From contig NZ_DASQNA010000050.1 in NCBI RefSeq assembly GCF_035645195.1, positions 47,300 through 111,299 of the forward strand: a stretch of DNA of 64,000 bases, written 5' to 3'. Below the pieces are notes generated by a model, which had not been told where the DNA came from, did no database searches, and saw only the letters and a program-made list of their open reading frames with translations. The DNA comes from Paenibacillus sp. (GTDB lineage Bacteria > Bacillota > Bacilli > Paenibacillales > YIM-B00363). A program made the position numbers and the translations under genes. Positions 17,473-26,786 of this stretch are shown piece by piece. Every line of letters starts with the position of its first letter. Position 1 is the stretch's first letter.

Positions 17473-18669
17473 TTACGCGTGCACATCGAACACGCCGGCG
17501 GCGCCCATGCCGCCGCCGATGCACATCGACACGACGCCGATGCCGCCGCCGCGCCGCCGCAGCTCGTGCACGAGCGTCGCGGTCAGCTTGGCGCCGGTCG
17601 CGCCGAGCGGATGGCCGAGGGCGATCGCCCCGCCGTTGACGTTGACCCGCTCCGGATCGAGGCCGAGCGCGCGGACGCAGTGCACCGCCTGCGCCGCGAA
17701 CGCCTCGTTGATCTCGAACAGGTCGACGTCCGCGGGCGACAGCCCCGCCATCCGCAGCGCCCGCGGAATCGCCTCGACCGGCCCGACCCCCATAATCTCG
17801 GGGTCGACGCCGGCGAGCGCATATGCGCGGAACGTCGCCAGCGGCACGAGGCCGAGCGCTTCGGCTCGCTCGCGGCTCATGAGCAGCGCGGCGGCGGCGC
17901 CGTCGCTCATCTGCGACGCGTTGCCCGCCGTGACGGTGCCGCCGGCGGCGAACGCCGGCCGGAGCGCGGCGAGCGCTTCGAGCGTCGTGTCCGGCCGCAC
18001 GCCCTCGTCGGCGTCGAAGACGAACTCGCGCGTGCGCGGTCGGCCGGCCGCGTCGACGTCGCTTAGCCGCGCCGTCACCGGCGCGATTTCGTCGCGGAAG
18101 GCGCCGCGCGCGAGGGCCGCCGCGGCGCGGCGATGCGACTCGAGCGCGAAGCGGTCCTGGTCCTCGCGCGTTACGCCGAACCGCCGCGCAACCTCCTCCG
18201 CGGTATGCCCCATGCTCATGTACGCTTCGGGCATCGCCGAGACGATGTCCGGGTGCGGCGACGGCTTGAAGCCGGCCATCGGCACGTGGCTCATGCTCTC
18301 CACGCCGCCCGCCAGCACGACGTCCGCCGCCCCGAGCATAATGCGCTCCGCCGCGAAGGCGATTGCCTGCAAGCCGGACGAGCAAAACCGGTTGATCGTG
18401 ATCGCCGGCACCGTCGTCGGAAAGCCGGCGTACAGCGCCATAATGCGGGCGAAGTTGAGCCCCTGCTCCCCCTCCGGCATCGCGCATCCGACGATGATAT
18501 CCTCGACGTCGGCTTTGGCGACGCCGCCGCCTGCCCGCTCCATCGCCGCGTTCAGGACGGCGACGCCCAGATCCTCCGCCCGCGTCTGGGCGAGGCTGCC
18601 CTTCTTCGCGCGGCCGACCGCCGTCCGCGCGATCGATACGATGACCGCGTCGCGTTTCGCGTCTCTCAT
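17473..18669 (-). CDS. fadA: Acetyl-CoA C-acyltransferase (3-ketoacyl-CoA thiolase)
   Basis: 398 residues from the ATG at 18669; an in-frame GTG four codons earlier lies inside the AGGAGGTG ribosome site and is rejected. Thiolase signatures are all present: the nucleophilic cysteine in INRFCSSGLQAIAFAAERIM (about residue 88), NEAFAAQAVHC, the GHPLGATGAKL histidine loop and the second active-site cysteine in SMCIGGGMGAAG. It removes acetyl-CoA in the last beta-oxidation step. It lies 17 bases after fadN and 42 bases before fadE. Confidence 0.96.
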   Translation of the reverse strand: MRDAKRDAVIVSIARTAVGRAKKGSLAQTRAEDLGVAVLNAAMERAGGGVAKADVEDIIVGCAMPEGEQGLNFARIMALYAGFPTTVPAITINRFCSSGLQAIAFAAERIMLGAADVVLAGGVESMSHVPMAGFKPSPHPDIVSAMPEAYMSMGHTAEEVARRFGVTREDQDRFALESHRRAAAALARGAFRDEIAPVTARLSDVDAAGRPRTREFVFDADEGVRPDTTLEALAALRPAFAAGGTVTAGNASQMSDGAAAALLMSRERAEALGLVPLATFRAYALAGVDPEIMGVGPVEAIPRALRMAGLSPADVDLFEINEAFAAQAVHCVRALGLDPERVNVNGGAIALGHPLGATGAKLTATLVHELRRRGGGIGVVSMCIGGGMGAAGVFDVHA

Positions 18670-18686
18670 GCGTTGTCGCACCTCCT

Positions 18687-21029
18687 TCAGTTGCGCAGCG
18701 GTTTGCCTTTGGCGAGCATATGCTGCATGCGCGCCTGCGTCTTCGGTTCGCCGACGAGACTTAAGAACGCCTCCCGCTCGAGATCGAGCAAATACTGCTC
18801 GCTCACGAGCGCGCCGGCGGGCGCGTCGCCCCCGGCGAGCACATGCGCGAGCTTGCCGGCGATCAATAGATCGTGATCGCTGATATAGCCGCCGGCCCGC
18901 ATGCCGTACGCGCCCATGCGCAGCACCGCGGCGCCGTCCCGGCCGACGACGCGCACCCGCTCCGGGCGCTGCGGCGTATAGCCCGCCTCATCCATGGCGA
19001 GCACGGCCCGCTTCGCCTCGTAAATCCGGTGGTCGTCGTTCATGACGACCCTGTCAATCGCGCGCATGTAGCCGAGGTCGCGCGCGTGCGCGCCGCTCGT
19101 CGACGTTTTGGCGAGCGCCACCGTTTCGAACGCCGCGTTCACCTGCGGCTGCAAATCCGTCTCCGGCGACGCGGCTCCGGCAGCGATGCGCAGCGCCAGC
19201 TCCTTGCAGCCGCCGCCCGCCGGGATGAGCCCGACGGCCGTCTCCACGAGGCCGAAATACGTTTCCGACGCGAACAGGATGACGTCCGCGGGCAAGCAAG
19301 CCTCGACGCCGCCGCCGAGCGTCATCCGGTGCGGCGCGGCGACGACGGGCCGCTCGAGCCGCTTGAGCGCCGTCATCGCGCCCTGGAACATCCGGATGAT
19401 CCGGTCGATTTCATCCCATTCCTCGTCCTGCGCCTCCAGGAGCAGCAACATCAAATTCGCCCCGACGCAAAAATTCCGCCCCTCGTTCGCGATCACGAGC
19501 CCCCGCCAATTGCGGCGCACCTCTTCGACGCTCTGCGTGATCATCGTCAGAATGTCCCCGCCGATCGCGTTGTTCGGCGAATGAAACTCGAGGCAAGCGA
19601 CGTCGTCGCCGATGTCGATCAGCGAAGCGCCCGCGTTCGAACGAATCACCCTCGCGGGCTGCGCCTTCAACGCTCGAAGCGAAATCGTCTCCTTCCTCTC
19701 TGCCTGTTCCTCCCACGCCGTTCCGCGCACGTAGAACCTTTTCCCATCCGAATCCGCTTTATAGAACGTCTCGTTCCCCGCCGCCAGCCACGCCGTCACC
19801 CACGCCGGCACCGCGCGCCCCTCCGCCTGCATCCGCGCCACGGAGCTTCGAACCCCGATCGCATCCCACGTTTCGAACGGACCGAGCTCCCAGTTGAAGC
19901 CCCATTTCATCGCGTTGTCGATGTCGACGACCGAATCCGCAATCTCGCCCAGCCGCTCGGCCGAGTACAACAGCACCGGGGCGAGCAAATTCCAGGCGAG
20001 CTGCGAATACCGGTCGCCCGCGCCGAGCAGCGCCCGCAGCTTGCCGCGCGCGCCCTTCGCCTGCTTCGCCGCTTCCAGCGACGCGCTCGTCGGTTTGCGG
20101 CTGTCCGCATATTCCAGCGTCGCGAGATTCAGCGCTTGAATGACGCTGGCGCCGTCCGGCCCCTTCACCTTCTTGTAAAAGCCCTGCCCCGCTTTCTCCC
20201 CGAGCCAGCCTCTAGCGATCAGCGCCTGCAGCGGCGCCGGCACCTCGAACGCTTCCCACTCCGCCGGATCGCTCGCGCGTTCGCGCACATTGCCCGCCAC
20301 ATGCGCGAACGTGTCGAGCCCGACGAGATCGAGCGTGCGGAACGTCGCGCTTTTCGGCCGCCCCATGGCCGGGCCCGTCGCCGCGTCGACCTCCTCGACC
20401 GTAAACCCGCCCCGCTCCATCTCCCGCAGCGTGACGAGCATGCCATACGTGCCGATCCGATTCGCCACGAAATTCGGCGTGTCTTTCGCGACGACGACGC
20501 CCTTGCCGAGCCGCTTCTCGCCGAACGCCGCGATCCCCTCGACGACGACGGGATCGGTACCCTGCGCCGGGATAATTTCCAGCAGCTTCATATAGCGCGG
20601 CGGGTTGAAGAAGTGCGTCCCGAGAAAATGCCTCCGAAACGCTTCGCCTCGCCCCTCGACCATCGCGTTCACCGAAATACCGGACGTATTCGTCGACACG
20701 ACCGTCCCGGGTTGCCAAACGCTCTCGATGCGCGCAAGCAGCTCGCGCTTCACGTCGAGCCGCTCCGTCACCGCCTCGATTACCCAATCGACCTCGGCGA
20801 GCTTCGGCAGCTCCGCTTCCAGCTCCCCCGGCTCGATCAGCCCCGCGCACGCCGGGCGGAACAAAGGCGCCGGATTCGTCTTCGCGAGACGCGCGATCGC
20901 CTTCTCCGCCGTGTCCCGCTTCACGTCGAGCAGCATGCAAGGAATGCCCGCATTGGCGAGATGAGCAGCGATCCCCGCCCCCATGACGCCCGAGCCGATC
21001 ACCGCCGCTTTCCGAATGAGGAATGACAT
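18687..21029 (-). CDS. fadN: 3-hydroxyacyl-CoA dehydrogenase / enoyl-CoA hydratase FadN
   Basis: 780 residues from ATG 21029 (AAGGAGG upstream), close to B. subtilis FadN (789). The N-terminal half binds NAD: IRKAAVIGSGVMGAGIAAHL, then the dehydrogenase pattern GTHFFNPPRYMKLLEIIPA and TPNFVANRIGTYGM. A second dehydrogenase C-terminal domain follows (FNWELGPFETWDAIGV). From about residue 440 there is a crotonase-like hydratase segment (NEGRNFCVGANLMLLLLEAQ, RPVVAAPHRMTLGGGVEACL, LIPAGGGCKELALRI). The domain order is reversed relative to E. coli FadB, as in Bacillus. It leads the fad operon. No Bacillus-type FadR palindrome is visible in the 140 bases before the start. Confidence 0.95.
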   Translation of the reverse strand: MSFLIRKAAVIGSGVMGAGIAAHLANAGIPCMLLDVKRDTAEKAIARLAKTNPAPLFRPACAGLIEPGELEAELPKLAEVDWVIEAVTERLDVKRELLARIESVWQPGTVVSTNTSGISVNAMVEGRGEAFRRHFLGTHFFNPPRYMKLLEIIPAQGTDPVVVEGIAAFGEKRLGKGVVVAKDTPNFVANRIGTYGMLVTLREMERGGFTVEEVDAATGPAMGRPKSATFRTLDLVGLDTFAHVAGNVRERASDPAEWEAFEVPAPLQALIARGWLGEKAGQGFYKKVKGPDGASVIQALNLATLEYADSRKPTSASLEAAKQAKGARGKLRALLGAGDRYSQLAWNLLAPVLLYSAERLGEIADSVVDIDNAMKWGFNWELGPFETWDAIGVRSSVARMQAEGRAVPAWVTAWLAAGNETFYKADSDGKRFYVRGTAWEEQAERKETISLRALKAQPARVIRSNAGASLIDIGDDVACLEFHSPNNAIGGDILTMITQSVEEVRRNWRGLVIANEGRNFCVGANLMLLLLEAQDEEWDEIDRIIRMFQGAMTALKRLERPVVAAPHRMTLGGGVEACLPADVILFASETYFGLVETAVGLIPAGGGCKELALRIAAGAASPETDLQPQVNAAFETVALAKTSTSGAHARDLGYMRAIDRVVMNDDHRIYEAKRAVLAMDEAGYTPQRPERVRVVGRDGAAVLRMGAYGMRAGGYISDHDLLIAGKLAHVLAGGDAPAGALVSEQYLLDLEREAFLSLVGEPKTQARMQHMLAKGKPLRN

Positions 21030-21172
21030 GCCGAAGAACCTCCTTCTGTAACTTTTGTTGCCTCGGGGCCATCCGCTTCGTTTTCTCTTCTGCAATACTT
21101 AAGACTCTGCTCCTCAACGACTGGCTGCCTTCTTTCTAAACCCTTCAGTTTGCTTGACGCTCCCCGCTAACG

Positions 21173-21647
21173 TTTGGACACTTTTGGACAGCTTTTCGGC
21201 AAACGTGACTGGGAACATCCCTCACTCGTGCCTTTGATGACCCCTTCCGTGTCCCCTCCCGGACTACTTGAATGTCTCCAACGGCCTTTGGACACTTTTG
21301 GACAGCTTTGGCAAAGCGTGACACTGGGAACACCCCTCCCTCGAGTCTTTGACGGCCTCTTCCGTGTCCCCTCCCGGACTACTTGAATGTCTCCGACGGC
21401 CTTTGGACACTTTTGGACAGATTCGGCAAACGCGTGACTGGGAACGCCCCCCCTCGAGTCTTTGATGGTCCCTTCCGCGTCCCCTCCCGGACTACTTAAA
21501 TGTTTCCAACGGACTTTGGACACTTTTGGACAGCTTCGGCAAACGCGTGACTGGGAACGCCCCTCCCTCGAGTCTTTGATGGCCCCTTCCGTGTCCCCTC
21601 CCGGACTTCTTAAATGCCTCCAACGGAATTTGGACACTTTTGGACAG
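21173..21647. repeat. Tandem 113-115 bp repeat, four units plus the head of a fifth
   Basis: The 19-base head TTTGGACACTTTTGGACAG begins at 21173, 21287, 21402, 21515 and 21629, so unit lengths are 114, 115, 113 and 114. Units share further blocks (GACTGGGAAC, CTCGAGTCTTTGA, TTCCGTGTCCCCTCCCGGAC, and CTCCAACGG just before the next head). Inside the head, TGGACA occurs twice exactly ten bases apart. Non-multiple-of-three length changes break any shared reading frame, so the array is judged non-coding. It fills the left part of the fadN-fadF gap. Function is unknown. Confidence 0.9.
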
Positions 21648-22434
21648 CAACTGAGCGTCCTACAAGCGATCCAGGCCCCCATGTTCCTGTAGTTTCACAC
21701 CTCCAATTTTTACAATCGACTCCCGCAGTCACCTGCCTCGGTTCACTTAAACGGCTCCTTATGCCGTTGGACATTTTTGGACAACAACCAAGCGTTCCAT
21801 AAGCATTCGCACATATATGATCCTTGGGCGTTCAACTACTACCGAATTACTTATCCGCCCCCATCAGTTATTGGACACTCTTGGACTGAAATCATGCTTC
21901 TGCAGCAATACGTTCAATTTCACTTCCCTTGGGGGTATCCCAACCCCGGATTGCTTATAACGCCGCTCAAGACTTTGGACACTTTTGGACAGCAACTGAG
22001 CTTTACGCAAGCGATTCATGACCTCCATGTACTCGAAGTTTCAAACCTCCAAGTTTTACAATCGACTCCTGCGGACCTGCCCCGCTTTACTTAAACGCCT
22101 CCTTATGCCGTTGGACATTTTTGGACAACAACCAAGCGTTCCATAAGCATTCCGTGCACTATATGTTCCTTGGGGCGCCCTACTACTACCGGATTACTTA
22201 TTCGCCCCCGTCAGCCATTGGACACTCTTGGACTGAAATCAATTCTCCTGCAAAAAATACGCGCAGTCTCATGTCCCTTGGGGCATCCAATCCTCGGGTT
22301 GCTTACGACCACCCTCCCAACTTTGGACACTTTTGGACAGCAACTGAGCGTCCTACAAGCGATCCATGCACCCTATGTTCCGTGAACTTCCACCTCCGAA
22401 TTTTTCAACCGATTCATGCTGTGACATGCCTCGG
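21629..22434. repeat. Composite ~346-bp repeat (B-C-D units), two copies plus a third B unit
   Basis: Three head variants alternate. B is TTTGGACACTTTTGGACAG followed by CAACTGAGC (21629, 21974, 22322). C is GTTGGACATTTTTGGACAAC followed by AACCAAGCGTTCCATAAGC (21766, 22110). D is ATTGGACACTCTTGGACTG followed by AAATC (21870, 22217). B-to-B spacing is 345 and 348. All heads keep two TGGAC cores ten bases apart, so the array derives from the same unit as the 114-bp repeats and then duplicated as a block. The last B unit stays similar up to about 22434, just before the fadF stop. No gene, tRNA or clear terminator is seen inside. Confidence 0.88.
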
Positions 22435-22455
22435 AATGGTGCTTGCCCGCGCTCG

Positions 22456-24681
22456 TTATTGTTTCGGGCCGAAAACGGATACTTCGAGCAGCTCTGCGAC
22501 GTCGCGAGCGGCGAGCGATTGCTCGGCGTCCAATAGCTTTGCGCCGTCTTCCATCATCGCGAGGCAGTACGGGCAGGCGGAGGCGACGACGGTCGGCCGG
22601 ACGGCCAGCGCCTGTTCGACGCGGGCGACGTTGACGCGGCGGCCTTGCGTCTCCTCCATCCACATTCGCCCGCCGCCGGCGCCGCAGCACATGGCGTTCT
22701 CGCGGCTGCGCGACATTTCGGCGAGCTCCACGCCGGGAATCGCGCGCAGCAGCTCGCGGGGCGGCTCGTAAATTTCGTTGTACCGCCCTAAGTAACACGA
22801 GTCGTGATACGTCACACGCTCCTTTACTACGTGCCGCGGCCTCAGCCGCCCCTCCGCCACCAACGCTGCGAGCAGCTCCGTATGATGGAGCACCTCGACG
22901 TCCGCGGGGAGTCCGAACTCAGGGTATTCGTTTTTTAGCGTGTTGTAGGTGTGGGGGCAGGCGGTGACGATTCGTTTCACGTCGTACTTCGCGAAAGCGG
23001 CGATGTTTTCCGCGGCCAGCTGCTGGAACAGCATTTCGTTGCCCATCCGACGCGGGGCGTCGCCGGAGTTGCGCTCTTCGTTGCCCAGCACCGCGAAGCT
23101 GACGCCCGCCGCGTTCATCAGACGCACGAGCGCGCGCGATACTTTCTTCGTGCGGTTGTCGTACGAGCCCATTGAGCCGACGAAAAACAGCACTTCGAAC
23201 GAAGGATTCTCTTTCACCGTGGGTACGCGCAGCAACGTATCTTCCTCGGCGGCCGCGGGAGCGGCGGGCGATGCAGCGGCGCGGAGCTCGTCGATCCATT
23301 TCGCGCGGTCGTTCCGGGACAGCCCCCACGGGTTGCTTTGGCGCTCGATGTTCGTCATCGCCCGCTGCCCGTCGGCCGGCAGCCGTCCCTCCATCAATAC
23401 GAGGTGGCGGCGCAGGTCGACGATTTTGTCGACGTGCTCGTTGTCGACCGGACACTGGTCCTCGCAGTTGCGGCACGTCGTGCAAGCCCAAATCTCCTCT
23501 TCGGTAATGACGCTGCCGATCAAGGACATCTCCTCCGGCCGCCCCTCGGTCGATGGCCGCCACCCTGCCTCCTGGGCCGCGATCGTCGGGCCGATGTCGC
23601 ACCCCGGACCGACGGCCGGATCCGGCGCGACCCTCGACATCGCGTGCGCCCCGGCCGACTCGCCGAACGCGAAGGCAGGCACCCACGGCGATTTCGACGT
23701 GACGGCGGCGCCTTTTTCGACGAGGTGGTCCCTCAGCTTCGCGATCAAATGCATCGGCGACAGCAGCTTTCCTGTGTTCGAGGCGGGGCACACGTTCGTG
23801 CAGCGGCCGCACTCGACGCAGGCGAACAAATCGAGCATTTGCTTTTGGTCGAACTGCTCGATCGCGCCGACGCCGAACGATTCCGCCGTCTCGTCCTCGA
23901 GATCGAGTGCCCGCAGCCGGCCGGGCGGTTCCTTCCGCTTCAGCAATATGTTGAGAGGCGCCGTCACGATGTGGAAGTGCTTCGACTGAGGCACGTAAAC
24001 GAGGAACGCGAGCAGGATGACCAAATGCGCCCACCAAGCGGCGTAGAAGCCGACCGCAGACCCGAGCCCGCCGGCGCCGACAACGGGAGCGAACACGGAC
24101 GCCAACGCGGAGCTGATCGGCGCGGTCCACTCCCATTCCCCCGCGGCCTCCCCTCCACGGCGCAGCCGGTCGAACGCAAGCGTCAGCAGCACGGAGGCCA
24201 TCAACGCGGCGATGAACCAGATGACGATGCTCGGCTTCCAGCCGCGCTTCAGCCGTTTCAGCTTTTCGCCGTACCGCCGGTACGCCGCGTACAGCATCGC
24301 GAGCAGGACGAGCGCGACCGTCGTCTCCTGCGCGAGCTCGAACGCGCCGTAGAACGGAAGCGGCAGCCCGGCGCCGAATAAGCCGCGCGCGAAAATATCG
24401 AGCGCCCCGACCTGCAGCACGAGGAAACCGTAAAAAATGACGACGTGCATGATTCCGCTTTTGCGGTCTTTCAGCAGCTTTGTTTGTCCGAACGTTTCCG
24501 CGGCGAAACGTCTCAGGCTTCCCCGCAGCGCGACCATTGCCGCCTCGCCCAGCTCCCGGCCGTCGACGGGCCGACCGAGCTTCACATAGGCATATCGGTG
24601 CGCCACCGCGCGAACAAACCAATGCACTCCTAGTCCCGTAACCAGCAAAAACGCCAACCCGTTGATCCATGCCCACACCAT
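22456..24681 (-). CDS. fadF: ETF-linked membrane iron-sulfur oxidoreductase FadF
   Basis: 741 residues. The N-terminal 240 residues have about five membrane segments of the nitrate-reductase-gamma type. Two 4Fe-4S clusters follow in CVECGRCTNVCPA (about residue 285) and CTTCRNCEDQCPVDN (about 400). CCG-type heterodisulfide-reductase domains end the protein: TACPHTYNTLKNEYP, YHDSCYLGRYNEIYEP, ENAMCCGAGGGRMW and ASACPYCLAMM. B. subtilis FadF/YwjF is the model: it should accept electrons from reduced EtfAB and pass them to menaquinone. It is divergent from etfB, with 231 bases between them. The start has GGAGG upstream. Confidence 0.9.
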   Translation of the reverse strand: MVWAWINGLAFLLVTGLGVHWFVRAVAHRYAYVKLGRPVDGRELGEAAMVALRGSLRRFAAETFGQTKLLKDRKSGIMHVVIFYGFLVLQVGALDIFARGLFGAGLPLPFYGAFELAQETTVALVLLAMLYAAYRRYGEKLKRLKRGWKPSIVIWFIAALMASVLLTLAFDRLRRGGEAAGEWEWTAPISSALASVFAPVVGAGGLGSAVGFYAAWWAHLVILLAFLVYVPQSKHFHIVTAPLNILLKRKEPPGRLRALDLEDETAESFGVGAIEQFDQKQMLDLFACVECGRCTNVCPASNTGKLLSPMHLIAKLRDHLVEKGAAVTSKSPWVPAFAFGESAGAHAMSRVAPDPAVGPGCDIGPTIAAQEAGWRPSTEGRPEEMSLIGSVITEEEIWACTTCRNCEDQCPVDNEHVDKIVDLRRHLVLMEGRLPADGQRAMTNIERQSNPWGLSRNDRAKWIDELRAAASPAAPAAAEEDTLLRVPTVKENPSFEVLFFVGSMGSYDNRTKKVSRALVRLMNAAGVSFAVLGNEERNSGDAPRRMGNEMLFQQLAAENIAAFAKYDVKRIVTACPHTYNTLKNEYPEFGLPADVEVLHHTELLAALVAEGRLRPRHVVKERVTYHDSCYLGRYNEIYEPPRELLRAIPGVELAEMSRSRENAMCCGAGGGRMWMEETQGRRVNVARVEQALAVRPTVVASACPYCLAMMEDGAKLLDAEQSLAARDVAELLEVSVFGPKQ

Positions 24682-24725
24682 GCCGAACGCCTCCTCTCCG
24701 ATCTCGATGCGCTGCGGACAAGTGG

Positions 24726-24740
24726 ATGAAGCGCTTTCAA
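24726..24740. promoter_or_regulatory. Candidate CcpA cre site between fadF and etfB
   Basis: Read on the minus strand, TTGAAAGCGCTTCAT fits the Bacillus cre consensus WTGNAANCGNWNNCW with one mismatch. It is 45 bases upstream of the fadF start and about 170 before etfB, so it could repress both when a good carbon source is present. This rests on sequence match only. Confidence 0.45.
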
Positions 24741-24912
24741 GGCAGCGAATTCCCGCTTACCATCATCGTACGCGGGGCCGTTTGTCCGTTAGGACGCTTT
24801 TCTCACGAGGACTGCGACGAGGCTTTCGGGCGGGCGGTTCAGGCGTAGGAGACGGTTTCATGGCATAGGATGGTAAAAAGGTTCTCGCAAATACGAAACG
24901 GAGGCGGGACGG

Positions 24913-25692
24913 ATGAACATCGTGGTGTTCGTGAAACAAACGTTCGATACGGAGGAGCGGATCGTTCTCGCGGGAAACGGGGTTTCGGAGGAAGGCGTCA
25001 AGTTCGTCGTCAATCCGTACGATGAATATGCCATCGAACAGGGCATCCGGCTGCGGGACGAGGCGGGCGGCGGCAAGGTTACCGTCGTCTCCGTCGGGCC
25101 CGCCCGCGCGGCGGAGGCGCTGCGGACCGCGCTCGCGATGGGCGCCGACGAGGCGGCGCTCGTCGACGACGCGCGCATCCCGGCCGACGAATACGCGGTG
25201 TCGATCGCGCTGGCGGCCGCGGCGCGGCACGTCGCGGGCGGGACGCCCGACGTCGTGCTCGGCGGCAATTTTTCCGTCGATAACGGCGCGGGGCAAGTGG
25301 CTATACGCGTGGCGGAGCTGCTCGGCATGCCGCACGTCGCCGCTGTGACGGCGCTGACGATCTCCGGCGGGGTCGCGTCGGCGGAGCGCGACGCCGAGGG
25401 CGACGCGGAGCTCGTCGAGGTGCCGCTGCCGGCGTTATTCACCGCGCAGCAGGGGCTGAACGAGCCGCGCTACCCTTCTTTGCCGGGCATCATGAAAGCG
25501 AAAAAGAAACCGCTTGCGACGCTCGCGCTCGACGACCTCGGCTTGACGCCGGAGGATGTGGCCGCAAAGACAGTCCGGGTCGGTCTGGACCTGCCTCCGC
25601 CGCGGGCGGCCGGCCGGTTGATCGCCGGCGACCCGGCGGCGCAGGCTGCGGAGCTCGCGCGGCTGCTGCGCGAAGAAGCGAAGGTGCTGTAA
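24913..25692 (+). CDS. etfB: Electron transfer flavoprotein beta subunit
   Basis: 259 residues, normal size. N-terminal MNIVVFVKQTFDTEERIVL and VNPYDEYAIEQGIRLRDEAG, then the nucleotide-binding loop GGNFSVDNGAGQVAIRVAEL, are typical of EtfB, which binds AMP and docks with acyl-CoA dehydrogenases. A conserved QQGLNEPRYPSLPGIMKAKK segment carries the recognition-loop side. The ATG follows GGAGGCG. EtfA begins 30 bases downstream. The dehydrogenase partner is probably the FadE encoded nearby. Confidence 0.95.
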   Translation: MNIVVFVKQTFDTEERIVLAGNGVSEEGVKFVVNPYDEYAIEQGIRLRDEAGGGKVTVVSVGPARAAEALRTALAMGADEAALVDDARIPADEYAVSIALAAAARHVAGGTPDVVLGGNFSVDNGAGQVAIRVAELLGMPHVAAVTALTISGGVASAERDAEGDAELVEVPLPALFTAQQGLNEPRYPSLPGIMKAKKKPLATLALDDLGLTPEDVAAKTVRVGLDLPPPRAAGRLIAGDPAAQAAELARLLREEAKVL

Positions 25693-25722
25693 AGAGAGAG
25701 CTGATGAAGGAGGTTGACTACT

Positions 25723-26724
25723 ATGTCCAACCGCAAAACCTGGCTCGTTATCGCCGAGGAGCGCGACGGAGCGCTGCGCCAAGTGTCGTTCGAGGCGCTC
25801 GGCGCGGCTTTCGCCGCGGCGGCGGAGGGCGACGCGATCGTCGCCGCCCTGATCGGCAGCGGCGTCGCGGGGCACGCCGACGCTTTGGCCGCGCGCGGCG
25901 CGCAGCGCGTGTACGTCGTCGACCGCCCGGAGCTGGCGGTCTATCATCCGGAGGCGTTTCTCGCCGCCGCCCGGTCGCTCGTGCAGGCCGTGCAGCCTGC
26001 CGGAGTGTTCCTCGGCCATACCGCGGCCGGCCGGGATCTCGCGCCGCTGCTGGCGGCGGCGCTCGGCTGCGGCGCGGTCACCGACGTGACCGCGGTATCG
26101 CCCGGCGGCGAAGGCGGCGCGCCGCCGGTGTTCACGCGCCCGCTGTACGCGGGCAAAGCGGCGGAGCGGCGAACGGCGGCGGAGCCGTTCGTCGTCACCG
26201 TGCGCCCGAACAACATTCGGGCGCCGGAGCCGGCGGACGGCGCGGCGGCCGCCGCCGTCATCGCCGTCGAGCCCGCGGCCGCGCCGCTGCGCGCAATCGT
26301 GAAGGACGTCGTCAAGAAGACGTCCGGGCGCATCGACCTGACCGAGGCGAAGGTCGTGGTCGCGGGCGGGCGCGGCGTGAAGAGCGCCGAAGGGTTCGCG
26401 CCGCTGCAGGCGCTGGCGGATGCGCTCGGCGGCGCGGTCGGCGCTTCCCGCGGCGCGTGCGATGCGGGCTACTGCGACTACGCCCTACAAATCGGCCAAA
26501 CGGGCAAAGTCGTCACGCCCGAGCTCTATATCGCCTGCGGCATCTCCGGCGCCATCCAGCATCTCGCGGGCATGAGCGGCTCGCGCGTCATCGTGGCGAT
26601 CAACAAAGATCCGGAAGCGCCGATTTTCAAGGTCGCGGACTACGGCATCGTCGGTGATCTGTTCGAGATCGTGCCGCTGCTGACCGAGCAGTTCCGCGGC
26701 GCCGCGGCGGGCGGCGAAAATTGA
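25723..26724 (+). CDS. etfA: Electron transfer flavoprotein alpha subunit
   Basis: 333 residues from the ATG at 25723, which follows AAGGAGG at about nine bases; three upstream in-frame codons are not needed. The C-terminal FAD domain is clear: [60 protein letters not shown] and [20 protein letters not shown]. It forms the FAD-carrying subunit with EtfB. The gene is very GC-rich and ends 38 bases before the convergent STAS gene, with a long perfect hairpin between them. Confidence 0.95.
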   Translation: MSNRKTWLVIAEERDGALRQVSFEALGAAFAAAAEGDAIVAALIGSGVAGHADALAARGAQRVYVVDRPELAVYHPEAFLAAARSLVQAVQPAGVFLGHTAAGRDLAPLLAAALGCGAVTDVTAVSPGGEGGAPPVFTRPLYAGKAAERRTAAEPFVVTVRPNNIRAPEPADGAAAAAVIAVEPAAAPLRAIVKDVVKKTSGRIDLTEAKVVVAGGRGVKSAEGFAPLQALADALGGAVGASRGACDAGYCDYALQIGQTGKVVTPELYIACGISGAIQHLAGMSGSRVIVAINKDPEAPIFKVADYGIVGDLFEIVPLLTEQFRGAAAGGEN

Positions 26725-26740
26725 TGCGACGCGCCCTTGG

Positions 26741-26786
26741 CGAAGAAGAGGAGGAGGAAGCCTACGCTTCCTCCTCCTCTTCTTCG
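26741..26786. terminator. Perfect 21-bp inverted repeat between convergent etfA and STAS genes
   Basis: CGAAGAAGAGGAGGAGGAAGC and its exact complement are separated by only CTAC. It would give a very stable hairpin in either transcript, with the STAS stop codon in the loop and the poly-Glu tail of that protein encoded by one arm. No T run follows on either side. The likely role is as a shared transcription barrier or mRNA end protector. Confidence 0.6.

Noticed and set aside
18873..21026. 717-residue plus-strand frame antisense to fadN
   Set aside because: Shadow frame caused by high GC at codon position three of fadN; low-complexity Arg/His-rich product.
21167..21682. 171-residue minus-strand frame over the 114-bp repeats with recurring CPKVSK and SPGGDTEG blocks
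   Set aside because: Unit lengths of 113-115 shift the frame, so the same repeat is read in two different frames within one frame-open stretch. There is no ribosome site and composition is odd; the repetition is at DNA level.
21173..22340. CRISPR array
   Set aside because: Repeat heads are only about 19 bases, spacers are 85-120 bases and are themselves repetitive and related, and no cas genes are present.
25704..26657. 317-residue plus-strand frame overlapping etfA
   Set aside because: Same-strand frame-shifted shadow; EtfA motifs are intact in the other frame.
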